From Gammaproteobacteria bacterium (lineage in GTDB: Bacteria; Pseudomonadota; Gammaproteobacteria; HK1), in assembly GCA_009937425.1 (NCBI GenBank), contig JAACFO010000003.1, positions 17,391 through 81,390 on the forward strand: a DNA stretch of 64,000 nt, given 5' to 3'. Every line of letters starts with the position of its first letter. Position 1 is the first letter of the stretch. Shown here in pieces: positions 7,999-16,955 of the stretch. Both the position numbers and the translations under genes were made by a program. Below the pieces are notes generated by a model. It saw only the letters and a list, made by a program, of their open reading frames with translations, had not been told where the DNA came from and did not search any database.

Positions 7999-9435
7999 GT
8001 GACCGATTCCGTACCCCACTATCAGTCCATCACCGAGCTGGGCCGGTGGCTGCGCACCGGTGAACTGTCGCCGGTGGCGCTCACCGAGGCGCTATTAGCG
8101 CGTATCGAGGACCTGGATGGAAAGCTTGGCGCCTTCCAGCTCGTCTGCAAGGATCGGGCCCTGGCGGCGGCCCGGGCGGCGCAGACAGCCCTCGCTGCGG
8201 GCCAGGATCTGGGGCCGCTGCACGGCATTCCCTACGCCGCCAAGGATCTCTTCGACGTGAGCGGCCTGCCCACCACCGCGGGCACCCGGCTGCTCGCCGA
8301 CAACATCGCCGCCGCGGATGCGGCCGTGGTGGCGCGCCTCACCCGTGCCGGCATGGTACTGCTCGGCAAGACCAAGACCGTGCAGTTCGCCTACGGTGGC
8401 GCCGGGGTCAACCGCGACCTGGGCACGCCCCACAATCCCTGGCATCAGAGCCACCACCTGCCGGGGGGCTCGAGCAGCGGCTCCGCCGTTTCTGTGGCCG
8501 CCGGCATGGCGCCGGCGGCGCTTGGCAGCGATACCGGTGGATCCGTGCGCATCCCCGCGGCCCTTTGTGGCATCACCGGACTCAAGACCACCGTCGGCCA
8601 GGTCAGCCGCGCCGGCGTTTATCCGCTCAGCTGGAGTCTCGACTCGGTGGGCCCCCTCACCCGCAGCGTCGAGGATGCCGCACTCATCTACCAGGCCCTG
8701 CAGGGACCCGATGCCGGCGACGATACAACCCGCGGCCGACCCTTGCAGGATGTCATGACGAACCTTCGTAAGGGCGTCAAAGGACTGCGCATCGGCATCG
8801 CCGAAACCATCTTCTGGGATGACGCCCATCCGCAAGTGGCGGCAGCGGTGCGCGCCGCAGCGCAAACTTTCGAGAGCCTCGGTGCCCACGTGCGCAGCTT
8901 GGACTTTCCCGCCGCTGCCGATGCCGTCACTCTTAATCCCCGCGGTCTGGTGATCGCCGCCGAAGCCTACGCCATCAATCGCCGTTTCATCGACGAGCAC
9001 TACGATGAGCTCGATCCAATAGTTGCCTCGCGCATGATCAACGGACGCGATGTCACGGCGGCGGACTATCTGCAAACGACCCTGGACTGGAAACGCCTGC
9101 GATTGGAGGCCGTTGGTCAGCTCATGGATGTGGATGCCGTGCTGTGCCCGACCACGCCCATACCGGCTTGCACGCTTGCCGAGACAAATGGTGACATGGA
9201 AATGTATTCGCACAAGAATCTGATGTACCTGCGCAATACCGCCATCGGCAACATCCTCGATCTGTGCGGCTTGAGCGTACCCTGCGGCCTGACGGGAGAC
9301 GGGCTGCCTATCGGACTCATGATCTACGGTCGCCCCTTCCATGAAGACAGGGTGCTGCGCATCGGCCATGCTTACCAGCAGGCTACGGAATGGCATTTGC
9401 AACAACCGGGTCTGAAATGGGCGGCGTCTGGCTGA
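7999..9435 (+). CDS. Amidase-signature (AS) family amidase
   Basis: A 478-residue cytoplasmic serine hydrolase of the amidase-signature family, related to GatA. The catalytic triad is visible: Lys82 (PYAAKD), cis-Ser158 in GGSSSGSA, and the nucleophile Ser182 in GSDTGGSVRIP. The start is GTG at 7999. No gatC or gatB lies nearby, so it is more likely a catabolic amidase than the tRNA amidotransferase subunit; the natural substrate is unknown. It is followed 31 bp later by putA on the same strand, which suggests co-expression and perhaps release of an amino acid from an amide. That link is inferred. Confidence 0.9.
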   Translation: MTDSVPHYQSITELGRWLRTGELSPVALTEALLARIEDLDGKLGAFQLVCKDRALAAARAAQTALAAGQDLGPLHGIPYAAKDLFDVSGLPTTAGTRLLADNIAAADAAVVARLTRAGMVLLGKTKTVQFAYGGAGVNRDLGTPHNPWHQSHHLPGGSSSGSAVSVAAGMAPAALGSDTGGSVRIPAALCGITGLKTTVGQVSRAGVYPLSWSLDSVGPLTRSVEDAALIYQALQGPDAGDDTTRGRPLQDVMTNLRKGVKGLRIGIAETIFWDDAHPQVAAAVRAAAQTFESLGAHVRSLDFPAAADAVTLNPRGLVIAAEAYAINRRFIDEHYDELDPIVASRMINGRDVTAADYLQTTLDWKRLRLEAVGQLMDVDAVLCPTTPIPACTLAETNGDMEMYSHKNLMYLRNTAIGNILDLCGLSVPCGLTGDGLPIGLMIYGRPFHEDRVLRIGHAYQQATEWHLQQPGLKWAASG

Positions 9436-9466
9436 GGCGCGCCGCTGCGAATTTCGCTATCGACAA

Positions 9467-12400
9467 ATGATATTCGACAAACCCCTGCCCCAGCGCGACG
9501 GCCTGCGCGGCGAAATCGCCCAATGGCACCGGCGCGACGAAACAGAAGTCGTCGAAAGGCTGCTGGATGCAGCGCATCTGGACCGCGACTCGCTGGATCG
9601 CATCGCCGAGCGCGCCCGTGCCCTGGTCGGCGAAGTGCGGCGTCATCGCATCGGCAAGGGCGGCATCGACGCCTTCATGCAGGAGTACGAGCTATCCAGT
9701 CAGGAAGGCGTCGTGCTCATGTGTCTCGCCGAAGCGCTGCTGCGCATTCCCGATCAGGAGACAGCGGATCGCCTGATCCGCGACAAACTGGGGCCGGCGG
9801 ACTGGGAGAAACACGTCGGCAACAGCGAATCGGTTTTCGTCAATGCGTCGACCTGGGCATTGATGCTCACGGGACGGGTCGTGTCCTTGCACGAATACCG
9901 GGATCAATCGTTGAAATCCGTGCTCGGACGCCTGGTGGGCCGGTTCGGCGATCCCGTGATTCGCCAATCCATCACCCAGGGTATGCGCATACTCGGGCGG
10001 CAGTTCGTCATGGGGCGCAGCATCACCGAAGCGCTGGACCGCGCATCCGCCGACGAGGAGCGTGGTTACCGGCACTCCTTCGACATGCTCGGCGAGGCGG
10101 CCCACACCGCCGCCGACGCGAAACGCTACTTCGATGCCTACAGCGACGGCATCGCCACCATCGGCGCGCAGGAGGCAGGCCGCGGACCCATCGAATCATC
10201 CGGCATTTCCATCAAACTCTCGGCCCTGCACCCACGGTACGCATTTGCCCAACGCGAGCGCGTCATGGCCGAGCTGGTGCCGCGACTGATGGCGCTCGCC
10301 ACCCACGCGCGGGAGGTCGACATCGGGTTCACCGTGGATGCCGAGGAGGCCGACCGTCTGGAGCTGTCCCTGGACATCATCGCGTCCGTCTTCAGCGACG
10401 ACGCGCTCAAAGGTTGGGAAGGCTTCGGGCTCGCCCTGCAAACCTATCAAAAGCGCGCATACCCCACCGTCGAGTGGCTCGCGGAGCTGGCGCGGGCCAA
10501 CGGCCGGCGGCTGATGTTGCGCCTCACCAAGGGCGCCTACTGGGACTCGGAGATCAAGCTCGCCCAGGAAGGTGGGTACGAAGGCTATACCGTATTCACG
10601 CGCAAGGCGGCGACGGATGTGTCATACATCGCCTGCGCACGCCGGGTTCTCGCTCATGGCGATGCATTCTTTCCCCAGTTCGCCACCCACAACGCCCACA
10701 CCCTGGCGACCATCGTGGAGATGGCCGGACAACGCCGGGACTACGAGTTTCAACGTTTGCACGGAATGGGCGAGGCCCTCTACGAGCAGGTGGTGGGAAG
10801 CGATGGTCAGGCGCTCGCCTGCCGTATTTACGCACCGGTAGGCAGCCATGAAGACCTGCTGCCCTACCTGGTACGGCGATTGCTGGAGAACGGCTCCAAC
10901 ACTTCTTTCGTCAATCGCATCGTCGACGAACGCGCACCGGTGGACGACATCATCGCCGATCCGTTGCAGAAGATGCAGAGCCTCTCGGTCAAACCCCACC
11001 CGCGCATCCCCGCCCCGCCGGATATCTACCAACCGGAGCGCCGTAATTCTCGCGGCATCGATATTTCCGATCCGATGGAATTACAACCTCTGGATGCGGA
11101 CATGCGCAAAGCGCTGGAGCGCGATTGGCGTGCCGCGCCGCTCATCGGCGGTGTAAATCAGAAAGGAGAACGGCAACCGATTCTGGATCCTGCCGATCGG
11201 CGACGCCAGGTGGGCACCGTCATCACGGCGGATCCCGCACAGGTGGACATTGCCATGACAGGCGCCGCCAACGCGGCACCGGCCTGGGACGCTGCCGATG
11301 CGGAGGAACGGGCCCTTGCCCTGGAACGAACGGCGGAGTTGATGGAACGGGACATGCCGGTGCTCATGGCCCTTGCGGTGCGCGAAGCCGGTAAGACCGT
11401 GCCCGATGCGATCGCCGAGATCCGCGAGGCAGTGGACTTCTGTCGTTATTACGCGGGCCGCTGCCGCCGGGATTTCGCAGAGCCCATGAGCCTCCCGGGT
11501 CCGACCGGCGAGCGCAACGAGCTTTCTCTGCACGGGCGCGGCGTATTTGCGTGTATCAGTCCGTGGAATTTCCCCCTCGCCATCTTTACCGGCCAGGTAA
11601 CGGCGGCGCTGGCGGCGGGTAACGCGGTGGTCGCCAAACCGGCGGAACAGACGCCGCTCATCGCTCATCATGCCGTAACGCTGATGCACGAAGCAGGCGT
11701 CCCGGCGGAAGTGCTGCAGCTTCTTCCCGGCGACGGTGAAACCGTGGGCACGACCCTCGTCAACAATCCGCTGATCGGCGGCGTTGTATTCACGGGATCG
11801 ACGGAAACCGCGCGCGCCATTCATAAGACGCTGGCGAGCAAGGGCGGCCCCATCGTGCCGCTGATTGCGGAAACAGGTGGCCAGAACGCCATGATCGTGG
11901 ATTCCTCGGCGCTCCCTGAGCAGGTCGTCACCGACACAATCGCATCGGCATTCCAGAGCGCAGGCCAGCGTTGCTCGGCCTTGCGCGTGCTCTACCTGCA
12001 GTCGGACATCGCGGACAAAACCATCGAGATGCTCACGGGGGCAATGGCGGAGCTCACCGTCGGCGATCCCGCGCTGCTCAGCACCGACGTGGGTCCGGTG
12101 ATCGACGCCACGGCACTGGAGGTGCTGGAAACTCATGCCGCGCGCATGGGAAAAGAATCACGTCTCATCCACGAATGCGCACTCGGCAGCCAATGCGCCG
12201 CGGGAACCTTCTTCGCACCCCGGGCCTTCGAGATTGAATCCATCGCTCAGCTGGAACGGGAAGTGTTCGGCCCTATCCTGCACGTGATTCGATTCCGTGC
12301 CGCCGAGGTGGATGCGGTCATCGACGATATCAACGCCACCGGTTACGGACTGACGGTGGGCATACACAGCCGCATCGACACAAGCATCGAATACATTCAC

Positions 12401-12613
12401 TCGCGCCTGAAGGTCGGAAACACATACGTCAACCGCAACCAGATCGGCGCCGTCGTCGGGGTCCAGCCATTTGGGGGAGAAGGACTCTCCGGCACCGGGC
12501 CGAAGGCGGGTGGACCTCGCTATCTGTATCGTTTCGCCACCGAACGCAGCCTGTCCGTCAATACGACGGCCCAAGGTGGCAATGCCAGCTTGATGTCACT
12601 GGACGAAGACTGA
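9467..12613 (+). CDS. putA: Bifunctional proline dehydrogenase / L-glutamate gamma-semialdehyde dehydrogenase
   Basis: A 1048-residue enzyme that oxidises proline to glutamate in two steps. Residues ~1-110 are an arm/linker. The FAD-dependent proline dehydrogenase barrel follows (~170-480; landmarks KLSALHPRY, RLTKGAYWDSEIK, FATHNAHT). The NAD-dependent aldehyde dehydrogenase lies at ~560-1030 (FTGSTE and the catalytic Cys in GQRCSALR). There is no ribbon-helix-helix DNA-binding domain at the start, so this is a short PutA without autorepressor function, unlike the ~1320-residue E. coli protein. Start: ATG after AAATG context with a weak ribosome site. It would take up proline produced from proline betaine if the methylated-amine genes downstream act on that compound (inferred). 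Confidence 0.97.
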   Translation: MIFDKPLPQRDGLRGEIAQWHRRDETEVVERLLDAAHLDRDSLDRIAERARALVGEVRRHRIGKGGIDAFMQEYELSSQEGVVLMCLAEALLRIPDQETADRLIRDKLGPADWEKHVGNSESVFVNASTWALMLTGRVVSLHEYRDQSLKSVLGRLVGRFGDPVIRQSITQGMRILGRQFVMGRSITEALDRASADEERGYRHSFDMLGEAAHTAADAKRYFDAYSDGIATIGAQEAGRGPIESSGISIKLSALHPRYAFAQRERVMAELVPRLMALATHAREVDIGFTVDAEEADRLELSLDIIASVFSDDALKGWEGFGLALQTYQKRAYPTVEWLAELARANGRRLMLRLTKGAYWDSEIKLAQEGGYEGYTVFTRKAATDVSYIACARRVLAHGDAFFPQFATHNAHTLATIVEMAGQRRDYEFQRLHGMGEALYEQVVGSDGQALACRIYAPVGSHEDLLPYLVRRLLENGSNTSFVNRIVDERAPVDDIIADPLQKMQSLSVKPHPRIPAPPDIYQPERRNSRGIDISDPMELQPLDADMRKALERDWRAAPLIGGVNQKGERQPILDPADRRRQVGTVITADPAQVDIAMTGAANAAPAWDAADAEERALALERTAELMERDMPVLMALAVREAGKTVPDAIAEIREAVDFCRYYAGRCRRDFAEPMSLPGPTGERNELSLHGRGVFACISPWNFPLAIFTGQVTAALAAGNAVVAKPAEQTPLIAHHAVTLMHEAGVPAEVLQLLPGDGETVGTTLVNNPLIGGVVFTGSTETARAIHKTLASKGGPIVPLIAETGGQNAMIVDSSALPEQVVTDTIASAFQSAGQRCSALRVLYLQSDIADKTIEMLTGAMAELTVGDPALLSTDVGPVIDATALEVLETHAARMGKESRLIHECALGSQCAAGTFFAPRAFEIESIAQLEREVFGPILHVIRFRAAEVDAVIDDINATGYGLTVGIHSRIDTSIEYIHSRLKVGNTYVNRNQIGAVVGVQPFGGEGLSGTGPKAGGPRYLYRFATERSLSVNTTAQGGNASLMSLDED

Positions 12614-12632
12614 AGCTACGGACCGCAATTGG

Positions 12633-12905
12633 CTAGATTTTTCCTTGCATGGCCTGGGCGGCATCCGCCGAGGAAGTAACGGAAATGACCTCGAACTCCA
12701 CGATGTCACTCCAATTTTCAATCCACTCGTCCATGAGTGTTGGATCCGATGTCTCCATGATCTGATAGCAACGCTCCAGCTTCGTGTCCACCCAGCTGGA
12801 GAGGTACTCGAGCCCATCCGGCGTCATGCGCCCCTTTTCGTGAAAGCGACGATAAACCGGCACGGCATCCTGGTTCTTAAAACGCTCGATCACCATGTAG
12901 AGCAT
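12633..12905 (-). CDS. DUF3303-type small protein
   Basis: A 90-residue soluble protein starting MLYMVIERFK, with conserved segments around GRMTPDGLEYLSSWVD and RCYQIMETSD that resemble DUF3303 proteins (a small ferredoxin-like fold of unknown function). The frame is open further upstream, but the ATG at 12905 matches the family start and has a GGAG about 10 nt before it. It follows the small membrane protein gene by 5 bp on the same strand, so the two are probably co-transcribed. It converges on putA. Confidence 0.8.
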   Translation of the reverse strand: MLYMVIERFKNQDAVPVYRRFHEKGRMTPDGLEYLSSWVDTKLERCYQIMETSDPTLMDEWIENWSDIVEFEVISVTSSADAAQAMQGKI

Positions 12906-12910
12906 CCTGC

Positions 12911-13099
12911 TTACTCCGCCGATCTCAAATAGGGCACGAGAAACACGATGCAGGCGGCAAGAAAGAACAGGCTGCCGAACAGCCCGGGGATATCGCCGCT
13001 TATCGCGGTGGAGGCAACAAAGAAGACGGCGGATACGATGAACAGGCTCCAACCCCAGATCTCGTATTTTCGATTCTTACCGCCGCCTTCTGTTGCCAC
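12911..13099 (-). CDS. Small inner-membrane protein with two transmembrane helices
   Basis: A 62-residue protein with a short polar N terminus (Gly/Lys-rich) and two hydrophobic helices at about residues 15-34 and 38-57, joined by a turn containing GDIPG. It looks like many small uncharacterised membrane proteins; I do not recognise a family. The start is GTG. The gap to the following DUF3303 gene is only 5 bp, and a DUF4242 gene lies 52 bp upstream. Confidence 0.65.
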   Translation of the reverse strand: MATEGGGKNRKYEIWGWSLFIVSAVFFVASTAISGDIPGLFGSLFFLAACIVFLVPYLRSAE

Positions 13100-13151
13100 G
13101 AATTACGCTCCAGGTTCTCACTGTTTCGCCAAGCGATCCTGAAGCCTGTGG

Positions 13152-13442
13152 TTACGCGGCCGACTCTGCCGTCAGCGGGTCGATCATACGGCGTACTTCC
13201 GTGACCGTCGTTGCGGGGAAGCCGCTTCGCTCGGCATGTTCCATCACCAAGGCCTCACTGTCCGAGCGATAAATACAGAAGGTCTTGTCATTCACCACGT
13301 AGCTGTGCTCCCAGTAAATATTCTTTCCTTCCGCCTGCATCGATTGCAATACACCGTTGGATTTCTGGGACGCGTCGCGCATTGCGGCACGATCCGCCGA
13401 TCCGATCTCCGGAATGTCTCGTTCGATAACGAATCTTGGCAT
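13152..13442 (-). CDS. DUF4242 domain protein
   Basis: A 96-residue protein opening with MPRFVIERDIP, the hallmark of the DUF4242 family (small alpha/beta proteins; one structure is described as nickel-binding, but the function is unsettled). The central IYWEHSYVVNDKTFCIYRSDS segment fits the family core. The start has GAGGGGG upstream. It is the first of three small genes on this strand behind the methyltransferase, 78 bp after it, and may belong to the same transcript as hutU. Confidence 0.8.
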   Translation of the reverse strand: MPRFVIERDIPEIGSADRAAMRDASQKSNGVLQSMQAEGKNIYWEHSYVVNDKTFCIYRSDSEALVMEHAERSGFPATTVTEVRRMIDPLTAESAA

Positions 13443-13520
13443 TGTTCTACCCCCTCTCCAGTTTCAGTTATTGACGTTAGATAAAAGACGGCCCGCAGAT
13501 CTTGGTGATTGCTTCCATTG

Positions 13521-14357
13521 CTAAGCCGCCGCGCCCGACAGTTGACAGCACGCTGAAACAACCGGCCAGCAGACAAGCACTCCGTCACTCGATACGACGC
13601 TATTTCGTAGATTCTCCTCGAGCTGCTCCGCATTCTCGGCGCCGAAACCACGGATATCATGGGAATCGGCCATGGCAAGCATACTCCGAACACTCTCCGC
13701 CATGTAGCGATAGATAAGACTGTCGGCACCGCCCCCGACAGGAGCTTCCATACGAAGGTCGGGGGCAGGCAATTTCGCCGCCTGGAATATTCGGTAAAGA
13801 CCGAGACCGGCTTCGATGTCCGCGCCGGCAGCCGCGACGACGCGACATTTCCAGCGTACGACCTCGTCGTAGATTTCAGAATGGGGAAAAGAGTGTTGTG
13901 TGTCCAGCAACCCGGCCATGTGCGACTCGAGCATCATGATGACGCCTCCGGGTCGAAGTGCTCTGGCGGCCTCGGCCAGGGTTTGCGCGGGAGACGGCTG
14001 ATGCATCAGAAAAAAGCGCCCAGTCAGTGCATCGAAGGTGCCGGGTTCGGCAAAGGATCCCGCCTCGCCTTCCTCGAAGGCGACGTTGCCAATGCCCAGT
14101 TGCGCCGCTCTCGCCCTCGCGGATTGCACGGACTCAGCGTCCATATCGATGCCGAGCGCCGAGCCCGACGGGCCTACGAGCTCCGCCGCCAGCCGCGTGA
14201 CATCGCCGGAACCGCAACCGATATCGAGGACCCGCATACCTGTCGCGATACCGCAGTCCGTCAATGCCCGCCGGGTGGCGTCGCGGTAAATGATCCCCTG
14301 AAGGTCGAGCCGATTGAGCTCGCGCTCAGTTCGGTCCAGTACGTAGGCTTTATTCAT
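13521..14357 (-). CDS. SAM-dependent class I methyltransferase
   Basis: A 278-residue cytoplasmic enzyme. The Rossmann motif VLDIGCGSGDVTR lies at about residues 44-56, an acidic GIDMD end of strand 2 follows, and the later RPGGVIMMLES segment is the strand-5 motif of class I methyltransferases. The C-terminal third is less conserved. The frame is open to 14456, but the ATG at 14357 has GGAGA upstream and fits the family start. It begins 22 bp behind the hutU stop, so it is probably co-transcribed with hutU. The substrate is unknown; a role in methylating an imidazole metabolite is possible but unsupported beyond position. Confidence 0.8.
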   Translation of the reverse strand: MNKAYVLDRTERELNRLDLQGIIYRDATRRALTDCGIATGMRVLDIGCGSGDVTRLAAELVGPSGSALGIDMDAESVQSARARAAQLGIGNVAFEEGEAGSFAEPGTFDALTGRFFLMHQPSPAQTLAEAARALRPGGVIMMLESHMAGLLDTQHSFPHSEIYDEVVRWKCRVVAAAGADIEAGLGLYRIFQAAKLPAPDLRMEAPVGGGADSLIYRYMAESVRSMLAMADSHDIRGFGAENAEQLEENLRNSVVSSDGVLVCWPVVSACCQLSGAAA

Positions 14358-14379
14358 ACGGTCTCCGTTGTCCTGCCCG

Positions 14380-16053
14380 CTAGCCTTCCTCCATGGGCAG
14401 ATCGAGACCCTTTTCCCGGGCACATTGCTGTGCAGTCTCGTAACCGGCGTCGGCATGGCGCATAACGCCGGTAGCGGGATCGTTCGTCAACACGCGCGCG
14501 ATGCGGCGCGCGGAGTCCTCGCTGCCATCACACACGATGACCATGCCCGCGTGCTGGGAAAAACCCATACCGACCCCACCGCCGTGGTGCAGACTCACCC
14601 AGGTGGCACCGCTGGCGGTGTTCAGCAAGGCGTTCAACAGCGGCCAGTCGGAAACCGCATCGCTGCCGTCGCGCATGCCTTCGGTCTCGCGATTGGGGCT
14701 CGCCACCGAACCCGAATCCAGATGATCGCGGCCGATGACCACGGGTGCTTCCAGCTCACCGCTGGCCACCATGGCGTTGAAGGCAAGGCCGAGCCGCGCC
14801 CGCTCGCCAAGACCCACCCAGCAGATGCGCGCCGGCAGTCCTTGAAACTGGATGCGCTCGCGAGCCATGGCGAGCCAGTTGTGCAAATGCGGGTCGTCGG
14901 GAATGAGCTCCTTGACCTTGGCGTCGGTGCGGAAAATATCCTCGGGGTTTCCGGACAGCGCCGCCCAGCGAAAGGGTCCCACCCCACGGCAGAACAGCGG
15001 CCGAATGTACGCGGGCACGAAACCGGGGAAGTCGAAGGCGTTGTCGACACCCTCCTCCAGCGCGACCTGGCGGATATTGTTGCCATAGTCGAAAGTTGGA
15101 ATTCCCAGGGCATTGAATTCGAGCATGGCGCGCACGTGCACGGCCATGGATTGTTTTGCCGCCGCAACAACCCGCTCGGGTTCCCGGGCACGCAGCTCCA
15201 CGGCCTGCTCCAAAGTCCAGCCGGCGGGCAGGTAACCGTTGAGCGGATCGTGGGCGCTGGTCTGATCGGTTACGGCGTCCGGGTGCACGCCGCGGCGTAC
15301 GAGCTCGGGGAGAATCTCGGCGGCGTTGCCCACAAGTCCCACTGAAACAGCCTTGCCATCCGTCTTGGCCTGCTCAATGTGCGCCAGTGCGGTGTCCAGA
15401 TTGGACTCCATCATGTCCAGGTAGCCGCTCTCCAGACGCTTACGGATGCGTGACGGATCGCATTCCACCGCAAGCATGGAAGCCCCGGCCATGGTCGCCG
15501 CCAATGGCTGGGCGCCACCCATACCACCAAGTCCCGCGGTCAGAATCCAGCGCCCGGATAAATCACCGTCGAAATGTTCCCGGCCCATGGCCACGAAAGT
15601 CTCGTAGGTGCCCTGAACGATGCCTTGACTACCGATGTAGATCCACGAGCCCGCGGTCATCTGCCCGTACATCATGAGGCCCTGCTGATCGAGCTCGTTG
15701 AAGTGCTCCCAATTGGCCCAATGGGGCACGAGGTTGGAATTGGCGATGAGCACCCGCGGCGCGTCCGGATGGGTCTTGAATACCCCCACGGGCTTGCCCG
15801 ACTGCACCAGCAGGGTTTCATCACCCTCCAGGCGTTCCAGCACATCGACGATCTTGTCGAAACATTCCCAATCCCTGGCCGCGCGCCCGATACCGCCGTA
15901 AACCACCAGCTCCTGGGGCCTCTCCGCCACTTCCGGGTCCAGATTGTTCATCAGCATGCGCAACGGCGCTTCCGTCAGCCAGCTCCTGGCGGTTAATTTC
16001 GTACCCCGCGGAGATCGCACAATGCGGTTGGAAATGCGTGTACCCTTGCTCAT
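14380..16053 (-). CDS. hutU: Urocanate hydratase
   Basis: A 557-residue enzyme for the second step of histidine breakdown: urocanate to 4-imidazolone-5-propionate, using tightly bound NAD+ as electrophile. The length and sequence match urocanases throughout. Recognisable parts are the GRAARDW motif, the [12 protein letters not shown] loop of the NAD site, and the C-terminal [16 protein letters not shown] segment. The start at 16053 (MSKGTR) is preferred over the upstream ATG at 16092, because that one lies inside a perfect inverted repeat that looks like an operator. It is divergent from hutG and followed closely by a methyltransferase gene. Confidence 0.97.
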   Translation of the reverse strand: MSKGTRISNRIVRSPRGTKLTARSWLTEAPLRMLMNNLDPEVAERPQELVVYGGIGRAARDWECFDKIVDVLERLEGDETLLVQSGKPVGVFKTHPDAPRVLIANSNLVPHWANWEHFNELDQQGLMMYGQMTAGSWIYIGSQGIVQGTYETFVAMGREHFDGDLSGRWILTAGLGGMGGAQPLAATMAGASMLAVECDPSRIRKRLESGYLDMMESNLDTALAHIEQAKTDGKAVSVGLVGNAAEILPELVRRGVHPDAVTDQTSAHDPLNGYLPAGWTLEQAVELRAREPERVVAAAKQSMAVHVRAMLEFNALGIPTFDYGNNIRQVALEEGVDNAFDFPGFVPAYIRPLFCRGVGPFRWAALSGNPEDIFRTDAKVKELIPDDPHLHNWLAMARERIQFQGLPARICWVGLGERARLGLAFNAMVASGELEAPVVIGRDHLDSGSVASPNRETEGMRDGSDAVSDWPLLNALLNTASGATWVSLHHGGGVGMGFSQHAGMVIVCDGSEDSARRIARVLTNDPATGVMRHADAGYETAQQCAREKGLDLPMEEG

Positions 16054-16089
16054 AGGTCTACCCACTGCAGCCGTGTTGGGAAACACGAC

Positions 16090-16120
16090 CATTCTACTTT
16101 GTCGGAGTCAAAGTAGAATG
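16090..16120. promoter_or_regulatory. 12-bp perfect inverted repeat between divergent hutU and hutG
   Basis: CATTCTACTTTG at 16090-16101 and its exact complement at 16109-16120 flank a 7-nt spacer. It fills the middle of the 84-bp gap between the two hut promoters, ending 17 bp before the hutG ATG and 37 bp before the hutU ATG. I infer a shared operator or, less likely, an mRNA leader hairpin. It does not look like the HutC core (TGTATATACA-like) I know from other bacteria. No regulator gene is adjacent. Confidence 0.6.
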
Positions 16121-16137
16121 TCTCCTGGAGCCTCTCC

Positions 16138-16935
16138 ATGGATACGTTCGAATTCACCGAGGGCACGACGCCGCTGCTGGTCAGCATGCCCCATGACGGC
16201 ACCGCCATTCCCCTGGATTTGGCCGACTGCATGACGGCATATGCCCGCACCACGCCGGATACGGATTGGCACATGACGCGGCTCTACGATTTCGCCGGGG
16301 AGCTGGGCGTCAGCATTCTGAGACCTTTTTATTCACGCTTCGTCATCGATCTCAACCGCCCACCCGATGGCGAGCCCCTCTACCCCGGCGCCGACAATAC
16401 CGAACTGTGCCCGACCCGGTGCTTCGATGAGACGGCCATCTACCGGGTTGGCGAAGCACCCGGCGCCAGTGAAATCGGCGCGCGCCGGGATCGCTACTGG
16501 CAGCCCTACCACGATCGGATCGCCTCGACCCTGGCGGCACTGAAAGCACGTCATGGCATCGCATTGCTCTTCGATGCCCACAGCATCCTCTCGGTAGTAC
16601 CGAGATTCTTCGAGGGAAAACTGCCGGACCTGAATCTCGGCACCGCCGGCGGCACGAGCTGCGATCCATCACTGCAAGCGGCCCTGACGACAGTGCTCGA
16701 AAGCGCAAGCGACTACACCCAAGTCGTCAACGGCCGTTTTACCGGTGGTTATATCACCCGAACCTACGGCGATCCCGGCAACAAGGTGCACGCAGTGCAA
16801 CTCGAGCAGGCCCAATGCAGCTACATGGACGAGAATCCGCCCTACGACTACCGCGAGGATCTGGCGGACGGCGTGCGCCCTACTCTGCGCAGGCTGTTGG
16901 AAACGATGCTGGAGTGGAGCGCGAGTCAGACTTGA
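16138..16935 (+). CDS. hutG: N-formylglutamate deformylase
   Basis: A 265-residue zinc-dependent amidohydrolase that releases formate from N-formylglutamate, the last step of the five-step Hut pathway that uses HutF. Family landmarks are the SMPHDG motif near residue 16, DTDWH, the FVIDLNRPPDG segment, and LFDAHSI with a metal-binding His. The length is usual for HutG of the Pseudomonas type. Start: ATG with GGAG 8 nt upstream. It is divergent from hutU across the inverted repeat and convergent with hutI. Confidence 0.95.
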   Translation: MDTFEFTEGTTPLLVSMPHDGTAIPLDLADCMTAYARTTPDTDWHMTRLYDFAGELGVSILRPFYSRFVIDLNRPPDGEPLYPGADNTELCPTRCFDETAIYRVGEAPGASEIGARRDRYWQPYHDRIASTLAALKARHGIALLFDAHSILSVVPRFFEGKLPDLNLGTAGGTSCDPSLQAALTTVLESASDYTQVVNGRFTGGYITRTYGDPGNKVHAVQLEQAQCSYMDENPPYDYREDLADGVRPTLRRLLETMLEWSASQT

Positions 16936-16955
16936 AGAATTCCGGCATCCGTCGG

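Noticed and set aside
8095..9405. A 436-codon minus-strand frame over the amidase gene
   Set aside because: Antisense of a coding region with intact catalytic motifs; no ribosome site.
9523..10851. A 442-codon plus-strand frame inside putA
   Set aside because: Out-of-frame shadow with Arg/Ala-rich composition; PutA motifs lie in the other frame.
16054..16092. Upstream ATG of hutU at 16092
   Set aside because: It lies in the inverted repeat and would add 13 residues not shared by urocanases; the ATG at 16053 fits better.
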